Below the pieces are notes generated by a model, which was given only the letters and a program-made list of their open reading frames with translations, was not told the origin of the DNA and did no database searches. Positions 27,789 through 37,579 of a stretch of 64,000 bases of DNA are shown here, in pieces. How positions within the stretch are numbered: the first letter of the stretch is position 1; the number at the start of each line of letters is the position of its first letter. Position numbers and translations under genes: made by a program. Source of the DNA: Cytophagaceae bacterium (GTDB taxonomy: Bacteria; Bacteroidota; Bacteroidia; Cytophagales; UBA9547); the NCBI GenBank assembly GCA_027488865.1, contig JAIYAU010000036.1:21723-85722 (forward strand), given 5' to 3'.

Positions 27789-28574
27789 ATGCCAAAGTTT
27801 AAAATCACTTTAGAGTATAACGGATCTAAGTATGCAGGGTGGCAAATTCAAAAAAATGCTCAAACCATACAAGGTGAATTATTAAAGGCAGGTGAGGCTA
27901 TTTTTGGTACCAAAACCTTCGAATTTTATGGATCAAGTCGTACCGATGCTGGAGTACATGCACTTGGACAAGTGGCACATTTACAGGTAGAAACACTAAT
28001 TCCATTGGAAAATTTGCTTAACAAATTTAATGATAAATTACCACCCGACATTTCAATAGTTGCCATTGAAAAAACTCATCCTAAATTTCACGCAAGGTTT
28101 GATGCTACTGCAAGAAGTTACATTTATCTTATTTCAAAAAGAAAAACCGCTTTTGCCAAACCATATGTCTGGTGGGTCAATGAGGACTTTGATGCAAATA
28201 TAATGCAGGAGGCTGCAAGATATTTAGAAGGATTTCATGATTTTAGGTCTTTTACCAATGATAGTCCTGAGGAAAAGTCGACCGATACAGAGCTTAAGTT
28301 TATTGATCTGTATCAGATAAATGATTTATTAGTAGTGCATATTGTAGGCTCGCATTTTTTATGGAAAATGGTTCGTAAAATAATTGCAGCATTGGTAGAA
28401 GTAGGTAAAGGGAAAATTGCTCCCTCGTCCATTGCTTCTATTCTTAATGGACACGACAATCAACTTCATTTAACTGCGCCTCCAATGGGACTTTTTCTGG
28501 AAAGGGTATATTACAAAGAGGATATTTGGAGGGGGCCTGAAGCCTTCAAACTTCCAATATTAATAGAAGGGTAG
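27789..28574 (+). CDS. truA: tRNA pseudouridine(38-40) synthase
   Basis: 261 residues. The catalytic Asp lies in SSRTDAGVHA (Asp53). YNGSKYAGWQIQKNAQTIQGEL at the N-terminus (as YNGSKYAGWQIQ and TIQGEL), FHARFDATARSYIYLI, and HFLWKMVRKIIAALVEVG in the C-terminus identify TruA, which modifies the anticodon stem of many tRNAs. It completes a small translation-related group with pth. Confidence 0.95.
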   Translation: MPKFKITLEYNGSKYAGWQIQKNAQTIQGELLKAGEAIFGTKTFEFYGSSRTDAGVHALGQVAHLQVETLIPLENLLNKFNDKLPPDISIVAIEKTHPKFHARFDATARSYIYLISKRKTAFAKPYVWWVNEDFDANIMQEAARYLEGFHDFRSFTNDSPEEKSTDTELKFIDLYQINDLLVVHIVGSHFLWKMVRKIIAALVEVGKGKIAPSSIASILNGHDNQLHLTAPPMGLFLERVYYKEDIWRGPEAFKLPILIEG

Positions 28575-28596
28575 GAGGGGGATGCTTATAAATACT

Positions 28597-28734
28597 CTAG
28601 TTTTTTTTAAATAATTCAGAGGCTGAAAAATTATCTTCTTGTTTAGTAAGATAATTAGAACCGCCCAGCAGGGCCAAAACAAATATTATTGCCACTACTA
28701 CACTCATAATTAATAATACATATATTAATTCCAT
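28597..28734 (-). CDS. 45-residue single-span membrane protein, CcoS-like
   Basis: Reading minus strand from ATG at 28734 gives MELIYVLLIMSVVVAIIFVL, a hydrophobic N-terminal helix, then LALLGGSNYLTKQED and NFSASELFKKN. The layout (one helix from residue 3, short polar tail with acidic pair and a late LF) resembles CcoS, which assembles cbb3-type cytochrome oxidase in the inner membrane. No ccoN/O/P/G genes are nearby, so this is a tentative family call; an unrelated small membrane protein is possible. It is convergent with truA. Confidence 0.45.
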   Translation of the reverse strand: MELIYVLLIMSVVVAIIFVLALLGGSNYLTKQEDNFSASELFKKN

Positions 28735-28977
28735 CGCTATTTTATTCTATTCAAGTTAGATGGTTTTACGGATTGCGTCCTATTCTGTTATACACATACA
28801 ACGAATAAAAAATAGAGTACGTAATGTTTTCTGTATTAATTGAATATTAAGTTAATTTGCACCTGATTAAAAAGGATGCGGGTCGATATGATCAATTTAG
28901 GATCATTGGTGCTTAGATCAAGTAGGTAATTCCTTCATTCATCGACAAAGTGAATATTTAAAACAATAAAACTTATA
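28735..28977. other. Intergenic region upstream of the class V aminotransferase
   Basis: 243 AT-rich bases. Around 28880-28925 GATCAATT, GGATCATT and AGATCAAG repeat a GATCA core three times, which might be an operator or chance. No gene or RNA structure recognised. Confidence 0.3.
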
Positions 28978-30054
28978 ATGAGTAACAAACTTTATTTTAC
29001 GCCAGGGCCATCAGGACTTTATCCAACAGTTCCATTTCATATTCAAAATGCCTTAAATGAGGATGTATGCGCAATTTCTCACAGAAGTAAGAAATATGAA
29101 GCAATCCACGAAAATACAGTTCAAAATTTAAAGGAACTATTAAATATTCCAGACAATTTTCATTTATTTTTCACGGGTTCTGCTACTGAAGTTTGGGATA
29201 GGGTAATCGAAAATTGTGTAGAGCAACATAGTTATCATTGTGTAAATGGATCATTTTCTAAACGCTTTTATGAAACGGCGAAGGAGTTAAATAAAAATGC
29301 AACCAAAATAGAAGTTGAATTTGGTAAAGGGTTTAATGCTGATGATTTAAATGCGCCAATAGAAACCGAATTAATTTGCCTTACACATAACGAAACCAGT
29401 GCCGGCGTGTCGATGCCTGTGAGTGAAATAAATAAGGTAAAAGACAAATATCCGAATGCGCTTATAGTTGTAGATGCAGTGTCATCGATGCCTTACCCAA
29501 ATTTTGATTATTCTAAAATAGATAGCGTTTTATTTTCTGTACAAAAGGGCTTTGGAATGCCTGCGGGACTTGGTGTTTGGATTGTTAATGAAAGGTGTAT
29601 AGAAAAGTCAAAATTATTGCAAACCAAAGGGATTTCAATAGGGACTTATCATAATTTACCCTCATTACTTTCAAAGGGAATTAATAATCAAACTCCTGAA
29701 ACGCCCAATGTATTAGGAATATATGTATTGGGAAAAGTAGCAGGAGATATGTTATCGATTGGAATAGATAACATTAGAAAGGACACAGAAACTAAAGCAA
29801 AATTACTTTATGAATTCATTCAAAATAGTACAAATTTTGAAATATTTGTGAATGAACCAGCGCATCGTTCTCAAACAGTAATAGTTGCGAATACTGTAAT
29901 ACCTTCTCCACAAATCAACAAAATATTAGAACCACATAACATGGCCATCGGTACTGGATATGCCAAGTATAAAGAACAACAAGTAAGAATTGCTAATTTT
30001 CCAGCATTTAGCATTGATGATGTTGAAAAACTAATTGAAAAGTTGAAATTGTAA
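28978..30054 (+). CDS. Class V PLP-dependent aminotransferase (SerC-like)
   Basis: 358 residues. LYFTPGPSGLYP at the N-terminus, SHRSKKYEAIHE, FFTGSATEVWDRV, VVDAVSSMPYP and SVQKGFGMPAGLG (Lys190 as the likely PLP Schiff base) place it in the serine/phosphoserine aminotransferase and alanine-glyoxylate aminotransferase family. Sequence and length fit the SerC-like enzymes of Bacteroidota that make phosphoserine, but donor and acceptor are not certain. No serA is adjacent in this window. Confidence 0.82.
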   Translation: MSNKLYFTPGPSGLYPTVPFHIQNALNEDVCAISHRSKKYEAIHENTVQNLKELLNIPDNFHLFFTGSATEVWDRVIENCVEQHSYHCVNGSFSKRFYETAKELNKNATKIEVEFGKGFNADDLNAPIETELICLTHNETSAGVSMPVSEINKVKDKYPNALIVVDAVSSMPYPNFDYSKIDSVLFSVQKGFGMPAGLGVWIVNERCIEKSKLLQTKGISIGTYHNLPSLLSKGINNQTPETPNVLGIYVLGKVAGDMLSIGIDNIRKDTETKAKLLYEFIQNSTNFEIFVNEPAHRSQTVIVANTVIPSPQINKILEPHNMAIGTGYAKYKEQQVRIANFPAFSIDDVEKLIEKLKL

Positions 30055-30110
30055 ATATTTACAGTTGACATGAATTTACATTTTATGCTTTCATCCTATT
30101 AAATTTCATC

Positions 30111-30566
30111 ATGGAATTATTCTCTGAAGACTTTATTGAGCATTCTAATTTACTGTGTTCGTCTTATAGGAAAGTTACTGGTCAAAATTTGGTAAATAAT
30201 GAATTAGGCGTCAATATTGAAGAAGCATTATATGAAGCACCTTTTGTGGTAGTTTCGCATGGTGTTCAATTAGATCCAATTTTTTCCTATGCGAATCTCA
30301 CAGCTCAAAGTCTTTGGGGATATTCTTGGGGAAATTTTATTACTTTGCCTTCTCGATTGTCAGCAGAACCTAGCACGCAACAAGAAAGAGAAGTATTGTT
30401 GAAGAAGGTGCTATTGTGTGGGTATATTGATGATTATGAGGGAGTAAGGATTACTAATTCTGGGCATAAATTTAGAATCAAGAATGTTTTTATTTGGAAT
30501 ATTATGGATCAAAATCGACAATATCACGGACAAGCTGCCATGTTTAAGTCATGGCAGCATTTATGA
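30111..30566 (+). CDS. MEKHLA domain protein
   Basis: 151 residues forming one PAS-related MEKHLA domain: DPIFSYANLTAQSLWGYSW and FITLPSRLSAEPSTQQERE are hallmarks, followed by GYIDDYEGVRITNSGHKFRI and NVFIWNIMD. MEKHLA domains occur at the C-terminus of plant HD-ZIP III proteins and as free-standing bacterial proteins; the role is unknown and a ligand- or redox-sensing function is inferred from the PAS fold. It is 56 bases after the aminotransferase. Confidence 0.85.
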   Translation: MELFSEDFIEHSNLLCSSYRKVTGQNLVNNELGVNIEEALYEAPFVVVSHGVQLDPIFSYANLTAQSLWGYSWGNFITLPSRLSAEPSTQQEREVLLKKVLLCGYIDDYEGVRITNSGHKFRIKNVFIWNIMDQNRQYHGQAAMFKSWQHL

Positions 30567-30687
30567 TTTATCAGAAAATTTCATTTTTTGAACAAAATAC
30601 AGATTTAACCTAATTATATCAAACTCCTCATTAGATAAATTTTGAAATAATTAAACGTTTTCGTCAGTTACAAAAGTTAAGTTGTGG

Positions 30688-31800
30688 TTAATTTTCAACC
30701 CATATCTTTCTAGCTATCCACTTACCTTGATGACTAAATTTAATAATATAAATTCCGGATTTTAAATGAGGTACAATAATCAAATCAGATGTATTTTTAT
30801 TCCTTTCAATAAATTTTCCTCTTGAGTCAAACCATTCTAGTTCAAGCTCATTTTCGTCCTCATTTTTGAAAGAAAAGGTTTGGCCAGATCTCAATGGTTG
30901 TATGAAATCCTTAAAAATATCATCAGAACTATCCAAAACGTTATCTTTATTGTCATCATTGGAGAGGCTTAGAGGTTGAAAAATATCAGAAGCATTAGCA
31001 CTTATTTTAATATCATCGAACCAAATGTGTACATCCGACCCTGGCGACCAAGCTGCTGAACTGCCACCGTGAAATGTAGAAAAGTACAAATTATCTACTT
31101 TGTCGCCATTTGTAACAAATTGAATACCAGTTCTTAATAGTGCAGATTGACCATTTATCCATAATTCAACCTCGCCATCGTGATTGTTTCCACTATTTAC
31201 CTTAACGCGTTGGGTTACTTGAAACCATTGACCTTTAGTTATATAATAATCAGCACCTCCCACCACGAGGGTATTGTTGTCACCACAAGGTGGGTTTGAT
31301 TTATCTAGATGATATAAATAAAGTACCAATCTTCCGCCTGTTCGCCACATTAATCGAGCGGTAAAGCCATTAGTGCCATCACACGTGGTGCATCCACTAC
31401 ATCTGCCTCCTCCTCCAAGACCTGGTAGTTTACCTCCCTCGCTCGTGCCACCATAATCAAAATTATTGCTAAAGCGAACCCAGTAAGACATATACAATTG
31501 ATTTGCTGGAGTTACCATTAAAGGTGCTTGTGCTCCACTGTTACCAGGTCCAAAGTTGTTGGCAGGAAATGTAACTCTAAGGGATTTAGTTCCAGATTTG
31601 GCAAAGGCATCGTCAATATATGCACGGTTTTGATTAAATCCGTTTACCCAAGGCACTGTAAAACCTTGTGCTGTCCAACTAGCCTGTGTAAAAACTGACT
31701 CATCAGCTAAATTTTCGAATCCAGTAGAAGATAATTGGGCATTGCTCTGAAGCAAGCTAAGCAGAAAAACTGCCGCAATTGAAGTAATAATTTTATTCAT
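30688..31800 (-). CDS. Secreted PL14-like polysaccharide lyase with T9SS type A tail
   Basis: 370 residues. Signal peptide MNKIITSIAAVFLLSLLQSNAQ. The central domain shows the pattern of PL14-type (alginate/glucuronan lyase) jelly rolls: MSYWVRFSNNFDYGG, EGGKLPGLGGGG, TARLMWRTGGRLVLYLYH, KGQWFQVTQRVKVNSG, DGEVELWINGQ, YFSTFHGGS and HIWFDDIKI. The last 80 residues (LEWFDSRGKFIER ... GIYIIKFSHQGKWIARKIWVE, in parts) form a type A T9SS sorting domain, so the enzyme is exported across the outer membrane. Polyuronate cleavage is inferred from the family. No SusC/SusD or other carbohydrate genes are near. Confidence 0.78.
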   Translation of the reverse strand: MNKIITSIAAVFLLSLLQSNAQLSSTGFENLADESVFTQASWTAQGFTVPWVNGFNQNRAYIDDAFAKSGTKSLRVTFPANNFGPGNSGAQAPLMVTPANQLYMSYWVRFSNNFDYGGTSEGGKLPGLGGGGRCSGCTTCDGTNGFTARLMWRTGGRLVLYLYHLDKSNPPCGDNNTLVVGGADYYITKGQWFQVTQRVKVNSGNNHDGEVELWINGQSALLRTGIQFVTNGDKVDNLYFSTFHGGSSAAWSPGSDVHIWFDDIKISANASDIFQPLSLSNDDNKDNVLDSSDDIFKDFIQPLRSGQTFSFKNEDENELELEWFDSRGKFIERNKNTSDLIIVPHLKSGIYIIKFSHQGKWIARKIWVEN

Positions 31801-31834
31801 AAATATAGGAATGATAGAAGTAGTAATAATTGTA

Positions 31835-31842
31835 CAAATATA
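31835..31842 (-). promoter_or_regulatory. -7 promoter box (TATATTTG) of the lyase gene
   Basis: Minus-strand TATATTTG lies 34 bases before the lyase ATG and matches TAnnTTTG. The -33 element is not clear. Confidence 0.45.
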
Positions 31843-31873
31843 AGATATTATATTATTTATAAAATATATTACA

Positions 31874-31910
31874 ACAAAAAAGCCCCATTAACAAGTAGTT
31901 AACGGGGCTT
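31874..31910 (-). terminator. Rho-independent terminator of the TPR lipoprotein gene
   Basis: On the minus strand the stem is AAGCCCCGTTAAC / GTTAATGGGGCTT (one A/C mismatch) with a 5-base loop, followed by TTTTTGTTG. It separates the TPR lipoprotein gene from the lyase gene. Confidence 0.85.
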
Positions 31911-31936
31911 ATCACTTTTATATTATTAATAAAAAT

Positions 31937-34126
31937 CTAGTCGCAGTATTTCTTTGTTAGTGTCTCTAACTCCGTCGGATTTGCAGCGTCTGTATATCCT
32001 AATTCTTTGGCCTTTTTAAGGTCAGGACATATTTGATCCTTATTTTTTAACTTTTGATTTACCTTTGCTCTTTGATAAAACATTTCTGGATCTTTGTCAT
32101 AAAGTTTAATGCCTTCGTCAAGATCTTGCTTGGCCTTAGCATACTCCTCAGTATTTAGAAAGAATATTGAACGATGATAATAAACCTCGTAGTCTTCTTT
32201 AAATTTGTTAACAACCTCATTATAAGTATTATTGGCAGTGGTAATATCTCCAAGAGCATACTTCATAGTTGCTTTTTCATAATATGCTTCTTTAAGATCT
32301 GGTTTTATTTTAATGGCTTGGTCAAAGTCTTTAGTTGCATTAATAAAGTCCGTGATGGCAGAGTAGGCTTGTCCTCTATGTAAATGAGCTTCAGCATCTT
32401 CTGGCTCTATTTCAATAGCTTTTGTATATGAGGTGATACTTTCTTTGTATTTGCCCATTTCAAAATAGGTTGCACCTTTATTAAAATGACCTTCCGATAC
32501 ATTGGGAGATAGTTCCAACATTTTGTCATAATCTTTTAGAGCATCTTCATACCTTCTTAAATGGTTTTTAGCCACTCCACGATAAAAATAAGGATAATTG
32601 TAAGAAGGATATAATTCTATCACTTTGTCTAAATCTTCAATGGCACTTAAATATTCTCCTATTTCATTTTTAACTATGGCTCTTTTGTAAAAAGCTGGAA
32701 TGTCATTAGGTGAAAAAGTAAGCACATGGGTATAGTTTTCTAAAGCAGCCTCATAATCACCAAGAAAATCTTTACAATCACCTAAGTGCATGTAAGCGTC
32801 GGTATAATCTGGTTTTAACTCTACTACCTTATTAAAATCTTCTGTGGCACTAGAATATTCTCCCATCTCCATTTTCATAATTCCTCTTTGGTAAAAAAGC
32901 AGTGCATCGTTATTGTTAGTGTTAATTTGCTCATTCACACTTTCAATTTTCTTCACATTTTCTACTTTATTTACAGAAGTAGTCTTTAATGGCTTAGCTA
33001 ACATTTCTTCGATTGCCTTTTCTTGAACTACCGCAGGTGCCTTTTCCTCAATTTTAATTGGTTTTTTATAAGATACCTTAGTTTTTGGGGTTTTAGGCGC
33101 TACCACAATGTGGTAATAAGCCTTGGGAAGTTTGGAAAACTCAAATAGACCGTGTTCATCTGTTAATATTTCTTTTATTACCAAACCTGCCTTATTTACT
33201 AAATGAATTTTTCGTAATGGTAATTGCTGATTGGTTGTAGCATCTTCTAATTGGCCAATAAATGTACCATCTTGAAGTGTATCACTTTTAAAAGCATATA
33301 TACTCAATTCCTTTAATTTAAGTGGGCTAAGTTGGTCAAAAGTCTTTAATACTTCTAACTGAGGTTTTATCTTGGTTTTATCATAAACATAATCAATTGA
33401 TGCCTTAATATTTTGATCGGGCACCTTTTGAATAATTTTATAATCATAAGCCTTAAGAGCAGTAAGTTTAAACTTCTTATCAGAGGTAAGGTCTATCTTT
33501 TTAAGTATTTTGTTGGCACTATTAACTAAGAATACCGTGAGGATTTCAGCATTTTTAGTTTTGCCTACTATGGTTATTTTGCCATTTACTACATTACTTT
33601 TAAGTGTAGTTAATGAATCTTTTGAAATAGAGTTTAGGAGTCTTTCGTTTACCTCTTTTTGGGTTAAAACTGTTCCTATTTGAAATTTATCAACGATTTC
33701 TTCCTTAATTAATACGTCTACCTCCTTTTCAATTTTTGGTACGTTTGCGCTAATGTTTACATTAATTGAGTCAAGGGCGATATTATAATTGCCCGATTCT
33801 AATTTTCTGAACGCATAAGACCCATCCTTTTTGGCTTTTATTTGTTTTATAATAACACCATTCGTGTCAAGAATTAACACTTGGTAGATGCTAAAGTCTT
33901 CATTCGCAAGACTTGATATTAGTTTTCCACTTATTTTGTAACTTTTAGCGCCTTTAAAATCTTTTTGTGGAAGCGGTGATAAAATTTGAAATGAATCCTT
34001 TTTAGGAATGACCACGTTGGCATAGCTGTTGAGGGAATCTATAATAACGTTTTCTTTAGGTCGAGGCTCTTTACAAGCTAAAAGACAAATTATGGAAAGA
34101 AGTGTTATGAGTAATAGTTTTTTCAT
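31937..34126 (-). CDS. TPR lipoprotein with regulatory Ig-like domains
   Basis: 729 residues. The signal MKKLLLITLLSIICLLACKEP has a lipobox ending LLAC. Residues about 40-360 contain three carboxypeptidase-regulatory-like beta sandwiches (for example KISGKLISSLANEDF ... GSYAFRKLESGNYNI and FIGQLEDATTNQQLPL ... GLFEFSKLPKAYYHI). Residues about 405-700 are at least eight TPRs (such as YSSATEDFNKVVELKPDY and YKESITSYTKAIEIEPED). Probably an envelope scaffold exposed on a membrane leaflet; its partner is unknown. The linker (about 360-405) is rich in Lys, Val and Glu. It is downstream of the glycosyltransferases on the same strand. Confidence 0.82.
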   Translation of the reverse strand: MKKLLLITLLSIICLLACKEPRPKENVIIDSLNSYANVVIPKKDSFQILSPLPQKDFKGAKSYKISGKLISSLANEDFSIYQVLILDTNGVIIKQIKAKKDGSYAFRKLESGNYNIALDSINVNISANVPKIEKEVDVLIKEEIVDKFQIGTVLTQKEVNERLLNSISKDSLTTLKSNVVNGKITIVGKTKNAEILTVFLVNSANKILKKIDLTSDKKFKLTALKAYDYKIIQKVPDQNIKASIDYVYDKTKIKPQLEVLKTFDQLSPLKLKELSIYAFKSDTLQDGTFIGQLEDATTNQQLPLRKIHLVNKAGLVIKEILTDEHGLFEFSKLPKAYYHIVVAPKTPKTKVSYKKPIKIEEKAPAVVQEKAIEEMLAKPLKTTSVNKVENVKKIESVNEQINTNNNDALLFYQRGIMKMEMGEYSSATEDFNKVVELKPDYTDAYMHLGDCKDFLGDYEAALENYTHVLTFSPNDIPAFYKRAIVKNEIGEYLSAIEDLDKVIELYPSYNYPYFYRGVAKNHLRRYEDALKDYDKMLELSPNVSEGHFNKGATYFEMGKYKESITSYTKAIEIEPEDAEAHLHRGQAYSAITDFINATKDFDQAIKIKPDLKEAYYEKATMKYALGDITTANNTYNEVVNKFKEDYEVYYHRSIFFLNTEEYAKAKQDLDEGIKLYDKDPEMFYQRAKVNQKLKNKDQICPDLKKAKELGYTDAANPTELETLTKKYCD

Positions 34127-34253
34127 AATTTTAAAAATCTGAGTCTAAGAAAAAGAATATCGATAATAATACGAGCTATATTTTTTGGATATTTTCTAAA
34201 AAAGGTTTTGAATATTTCAAAACAATGCAAAAATTAAAAAAAAATTCGACTAA

Positions 34254-35201
34254 TTAAAACTTTTGCTCAAAATTTATATCAATCATACATTTAAAATGTG
34301 TTTTAGGGCATTTGTTAAACCCTATTTTGGAGCAGGGTCTACAACCTATATTGACATTTTCTATGTTTTCATATTCTGTTTTGTAAGGATACATTCCAAA
34401 ATCAGGAACTGTATTTCCCCAGATAGCAAAAATCTTCTTCTTGAGTGCAGAGGCAATATGCATCATCCCCGTGTCATGGCTAATTACAAATGCTGATTTG
34501 TTAATAACACTAGCAGATTGATGAATGGAAAGTTTCCCTGTTAAGTTTATTAAGTCGGTTTTAGGACAAAATTTGATAACATCCTCAGCCGCTTTATAGT
34601 CTTCTTTTCCTCCAATTATTACTATAGGTAGTACAATTTTAGCACAGGCTTCTGCGATTTTAAAAGGCGGAAGCTTCTTTGTAAAATGTTGACCTCCAAT
34701 AGCAAATACCACATATTTAGAATAGATAGATAATAACGACGACTCAGTAGTTACACTGGGGGCAATAAAAAAGTCGAGTCCTTGATGGTCATTAAAAACT
34801 CCTAACGAAGCAACAGTGGCCATGTATCTATCTACGATGTGAACCTTGGGCAAAAGGTTAATTTTAAAATTTACATAAAGCCATTTTTCAATATTTAACT
34901 TGTTGTAGCTATAAGATTTTACGCCAAGCTTCCATTTTATTATCTTAGTTCTTACATTGTTATGTAGATCAATTACATAATCATACCTTTCTTTTTTAAG
35001 TGTATCGATCAGTTTATTTAGGTCATTTTGTAAATAAATGTATTTATCAATGTAATGATTGGTGTTAATAATATTTTCAAAAGATTGTTTTGTACAATAG
35101 TGCAATACAACTGATGGAAGCTGTTGTTTAAGACAACGTATTACTGGTGTGGTTAACACGATGTCTCCTATTGATGAGAAACGAATAATAAGTATTTTCA
35201 A
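34254..35201 (-). CDS. Glycosyltransferase family 9 (heptosyltransferase-like)
   Basis: 315 residues. MKILIIRFSSIGDIVLTTPVIR and KQQLPSVVLHYCTKQSFE at the N-terminus, AIGGQHFTKKLPP in the middle and VISHDTGMMHIASALKKKIFAIWG near the C-terminus match ADP-heptose:LPS heptosyltransferases (GT9). It adds a sugar to lipopolysaccharide core on the inner side of the inner membrane; the exact donor is uncertain. The start is 20 bases after the GT2 gene stop, suggesting a proS-GT2-GT9 transcript. A cysteine-rich tail (GCRPCSKIGFNKCPKTHFKC) is notable. Confidence 0.88.
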   Translation of the reverse strand: MKILIIRFSSIGDIVLTTPVIRCLKQQLPSVVLHYCTKQSFENIINTNHYIDKYIYLQNDLNKLIDTLKKERYDYVIDLHNNVRTKIIKWKLGVKSYSYNKLNIEKWLYVNFKINLLPKVHIVDRYMATVASLGVFNDHQGLDFFIAPSVTTESSLLSIYSKYVVFAIGGQHFTKKLPPFKIAEACAKIVLPIVIIGGKEDYKAAEDVIKFCPKTDLINLTGKLSIHQSASVINKSAFVISHDTGMMHIASALKKKIFAIWGNTVPDFGMYPYKTEYENIENVNIGCRPCSKIGFNKCPKTHFKCMIDINFEQKF

Positions 35202-35221
35202 GTTTATAGTATTGTATATAA

Positions 35222-35998
35222 CTATTCTTCAACAACTCTAAATTGATTTTCCTTCAAGCCGTTAAAAATTTTGAATTTGCCAATTCCCCATTTTTGAAGT
35301 CTGTATGTTACAGATACTCTTAAAACACCCAAGCCATATTTAACACTACGTTTAAAATTAATACTGCTAGCGTCTTTAAAATATTTAGTTGGACAAGTAA
35401 CTTCTCCTATTAAAAAGCCTGCATAGGTAATTTGTCCCAGCATTTCGTTGTCAAATACAAAATCGTCAGAATTGTTATCTAAAGGCAAATTTTCTAATAC
35501 TTTTTTGCTAAAGGCACGATATCCTGTGTGATACTCTGCTAGTTTTTGCCTCATCATTACATTTTGAAAAAAGGTCAGAAATCTATTGGCAATGTATTTG
35601 TACATGGGCATCCCGCCGATAAGTGCTCCTTTGCCTAATATTCTTGATCCAAGCATTACATCAAACAAACCCCGTGCAATAGGATAAATCATTGCTTCTA
35701 ACAACAACGGAGTATATTGATAATCAGGATGTAACATTACTACTATATCTGCTCCCGATGCTAATGCGCTTTTGTAACAAGTTTTTTGATTGCCACCATA
35801 ACCTGTATTTTTTTCATGACGAATGACAGTGTTAATTCCCAAGTTTTTGGCTTTTTCAAAGGTATGGTCTCTGGAATGATCATCTACCAAAATAACCTCA
35901 TCTACAATATTAAAAGGAATTTCATTATACGTTTTTTCTAGGGTTATTTCTGCGTTGTAGGCAGGCATTACTACCACTATTTTTTTGCCGTCAATCAT
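35222..35998 (-). CDS. Glycosyltransferase family 2
   Basis: 258 residues of a GT-A fold: VVVMPAYNAEITLEKTYNEIP, VDEVILVDDHSRDHT (nucleotide-sugar binding), DIVVMLHPDYQY (DxD-like acidic motif) and EYHTGYRAFSKKVLENLP. It lacks transmembrane segments of the dolichol-phosphate-mannose GT2 type, apart from mild hydrophobic stretches. It probably transfers a sugar to a lipid or surface glycan in concert with the GT9 neighbour. The acceptor is unknown. Confidence 0.87.
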   Translation of the reverse strand: MIDGKKIVVVMPAYNAEITLEKTYNEIPFNIVDEVILVDDHSRDHTFEKAKNLGINTVIRHEKNTGYGGNQKTCYKSALASGADIVVMLHPDYQYTPLLLEAMIYPIARGLFDVMLGSRILGKGALIGGMPMYKYIANRFLTFFQNVMMRQKLAEYHTGYRAFSKKVLENLPLDNNSDDFVFDNEMLGQITYAGFLIGEVTCPTKYFKDASSINFKRSVKYGLGVLRVSVTYRLQKWGIGKFKIFNGLKENQFRVVEE

Positions 35999-36076
35999 TT
36001 AATTTATGATAATTTTCGAATAATTATTTTAAAACCCTTTAGAATGTCTTTTTGTAAAGGTTCAATGTAAATAAGT

Positions 36077-37555
36077 TTAATATGCTTGTGCAAATAATAC
36101 TCTTTTGGATGATGGTGCCCCTGAATACACACAATTTCCTACTTCTGCCACAGCATCAAGGGGAATACATCTAATAGTGGCTTTTGTTAATTCTTTTATC
36201 TTGTCTTCGGTTTTGTTGGTACCATCCCAATGCGCTGAAATAAAGCCTCCTTTTTCAGCCAATACTTTTTTGAAGTCTTCAAAATTGTCAACTTTGGTGA
36301 TATTAGAATTCCTAAATTCTAAGGCTTTTTGAAATATGTTATTTTGAATATCATTTAAGAGTTGTTCAATATGTGGTACCACATCTGCTACTGGAAGCGT
36401 TTCTTTAGTTTTTGTATCTCTGCGTGCCACTTCAATTGTGCCGTTTTCTAAATCTCTTTGTCCCATGGCAAGTCTTACAGGTACACCCTTAAGTTCGTAT
36501 TCTGCAAATTTCCAACCTGGCTTATGCGTATCTCTGTTATCATATTTTACAGAAATGCCCTTTCGTTTTAGTTCTTCGACAATTTGCTGTACCTTTTCCG
36601 AAATTAATTTTAATCCATCATCACCTTTATATATAGGCACAATCACCACTTGTATCGGTGCTAGGACAGGGGGTAAAACTAAGCCATCATCATCGGAGTG
36701 AGCCATGATTAAAGCGCCCATTAATCGTGTTGAAACACCCCAAGAAGTTCCCCAAACGTGTTCAAGTTTGCCTTCCTTCGATTGATATTTGACATCAAAT
36801 GCATGTGCAAAATTTTGACCCAAGAAGTGTGATGTCCCCGCTTGAAGGGCCTTGCCGTCTTGCATTAAGGCTTCAATACAATACGTATCATCAGCACCAG
36901 CAAAACGTTCGTTTTCGGTTTTAACACCCTTAACAACTGGCAAAGCCATGTATTGCTCGGCAAAAGTAGCATAAATGTCAAGCATTTGGGTAGTTTCAAA
37001 AAGTGCTTCTTCTTTAGTAGCATGAGCGGTATGCCCTTCTTGCCACAAGAACTCGGCAGTCCTTAAAAACAATCTTGTTCTCATTTCCCACCTCACCACG
37101 TTGGCCCATTGGTTTATCAAAATTGGTAAATCACGGTAAGATTGAACCCAATTTTTATAAGTCTTCCAAATAATGGCTTCCGAAGTAGGTCTTACAATTA
37201 GTTCCTCTTCAAGCTTTGCCTCTGGGTCTACAATAAGTTTACCCTTATTATTGGGGTCGGTTTTTAGCCTATAATGCGTTACTACTGCACATTCTTTAGC
37301 AAAACCTTCTGCGTTTTTTTCTTCTGCTTCAAATAAGCTTTTTGGAACAAATAGTGGAAAATAGGCATTGGTATGTCCAGTTTCTTTAAACATTTTGTCC
37401 AAAGCTTGTTGCATTTTTTCCCAAATCGAATAGCCATACGGTTTGATAACCATACAACCTCTTACTTCAGAATTTTCTGCCAAATCGGCTCTTTTAACTA
37501 GTTCATTATACCAACCAGAATAATCTTCTGACCTTTTTGGCAAAGCTTCACTCAT
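36077..37555 (-). CDS. proS: Proline--tRNA ligase
   Basis: About 492 residues from the ATG at 37555 ([19 protein letters not shown]), preferred over an ATG eight codons upstream. The class II core is visible: [45 protein letters not shown] (motif 2 region), [17 protein letters not shown] and [16 protein letters not shown]. The C-terminus ends FAQAY, with the C-terminal Tyr typical of the archaeal/eukaryal-like (type without an editing insertion) ProRS. It charges tRNA-Pro. It is upstream of the two glycosyltransferases. Confidence 0.95.
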   Translation of the reverse strand: MSEALPKRSEDYSGWYNELVKRADLAENSEVRGCMVIKPYGYSIWEKMQQALDKMFKETGHTNAYFPLFVPKSLFEAEEKNAEGFAKECAVVTHYRLKTDPNNKGKLIVDPEAKLEEELIVRPTSEAIIWKTYKNWVQSYRDLPILINQWANVVRWEMRTRLFLRTAEFLWQEGHTAHATKEEALFETTQMLDIYATFAEQYMALPVVKGVKTENERFAGADDTYCIEALMQDGKALQAGTSHFLGQNFAHAFDVKYQSKEGKLEHVWGTSWGVSTRLMGALIMAHSDDDGLVLPPVLAPIQVVIVPIYKGDDGLKLISEKVQQIVEELKRKGISVKYDNRDTHKPGWKFAEYELKGVPVRLAMGQRDLENGTIEVARRDTKTKETLPVADVVPHIEQLLNDIQNNIFQKALEFRNSNITKVDNFEDFKKVLAEKGGFISAHWDGTNKTEDKIKELTKATIRCIPLDAVAEVGNCVYSGAPSSKRVLFAQAY

Positions 37556-37579
37556 AAAAATGTAAAAATTAAGCTGCAA

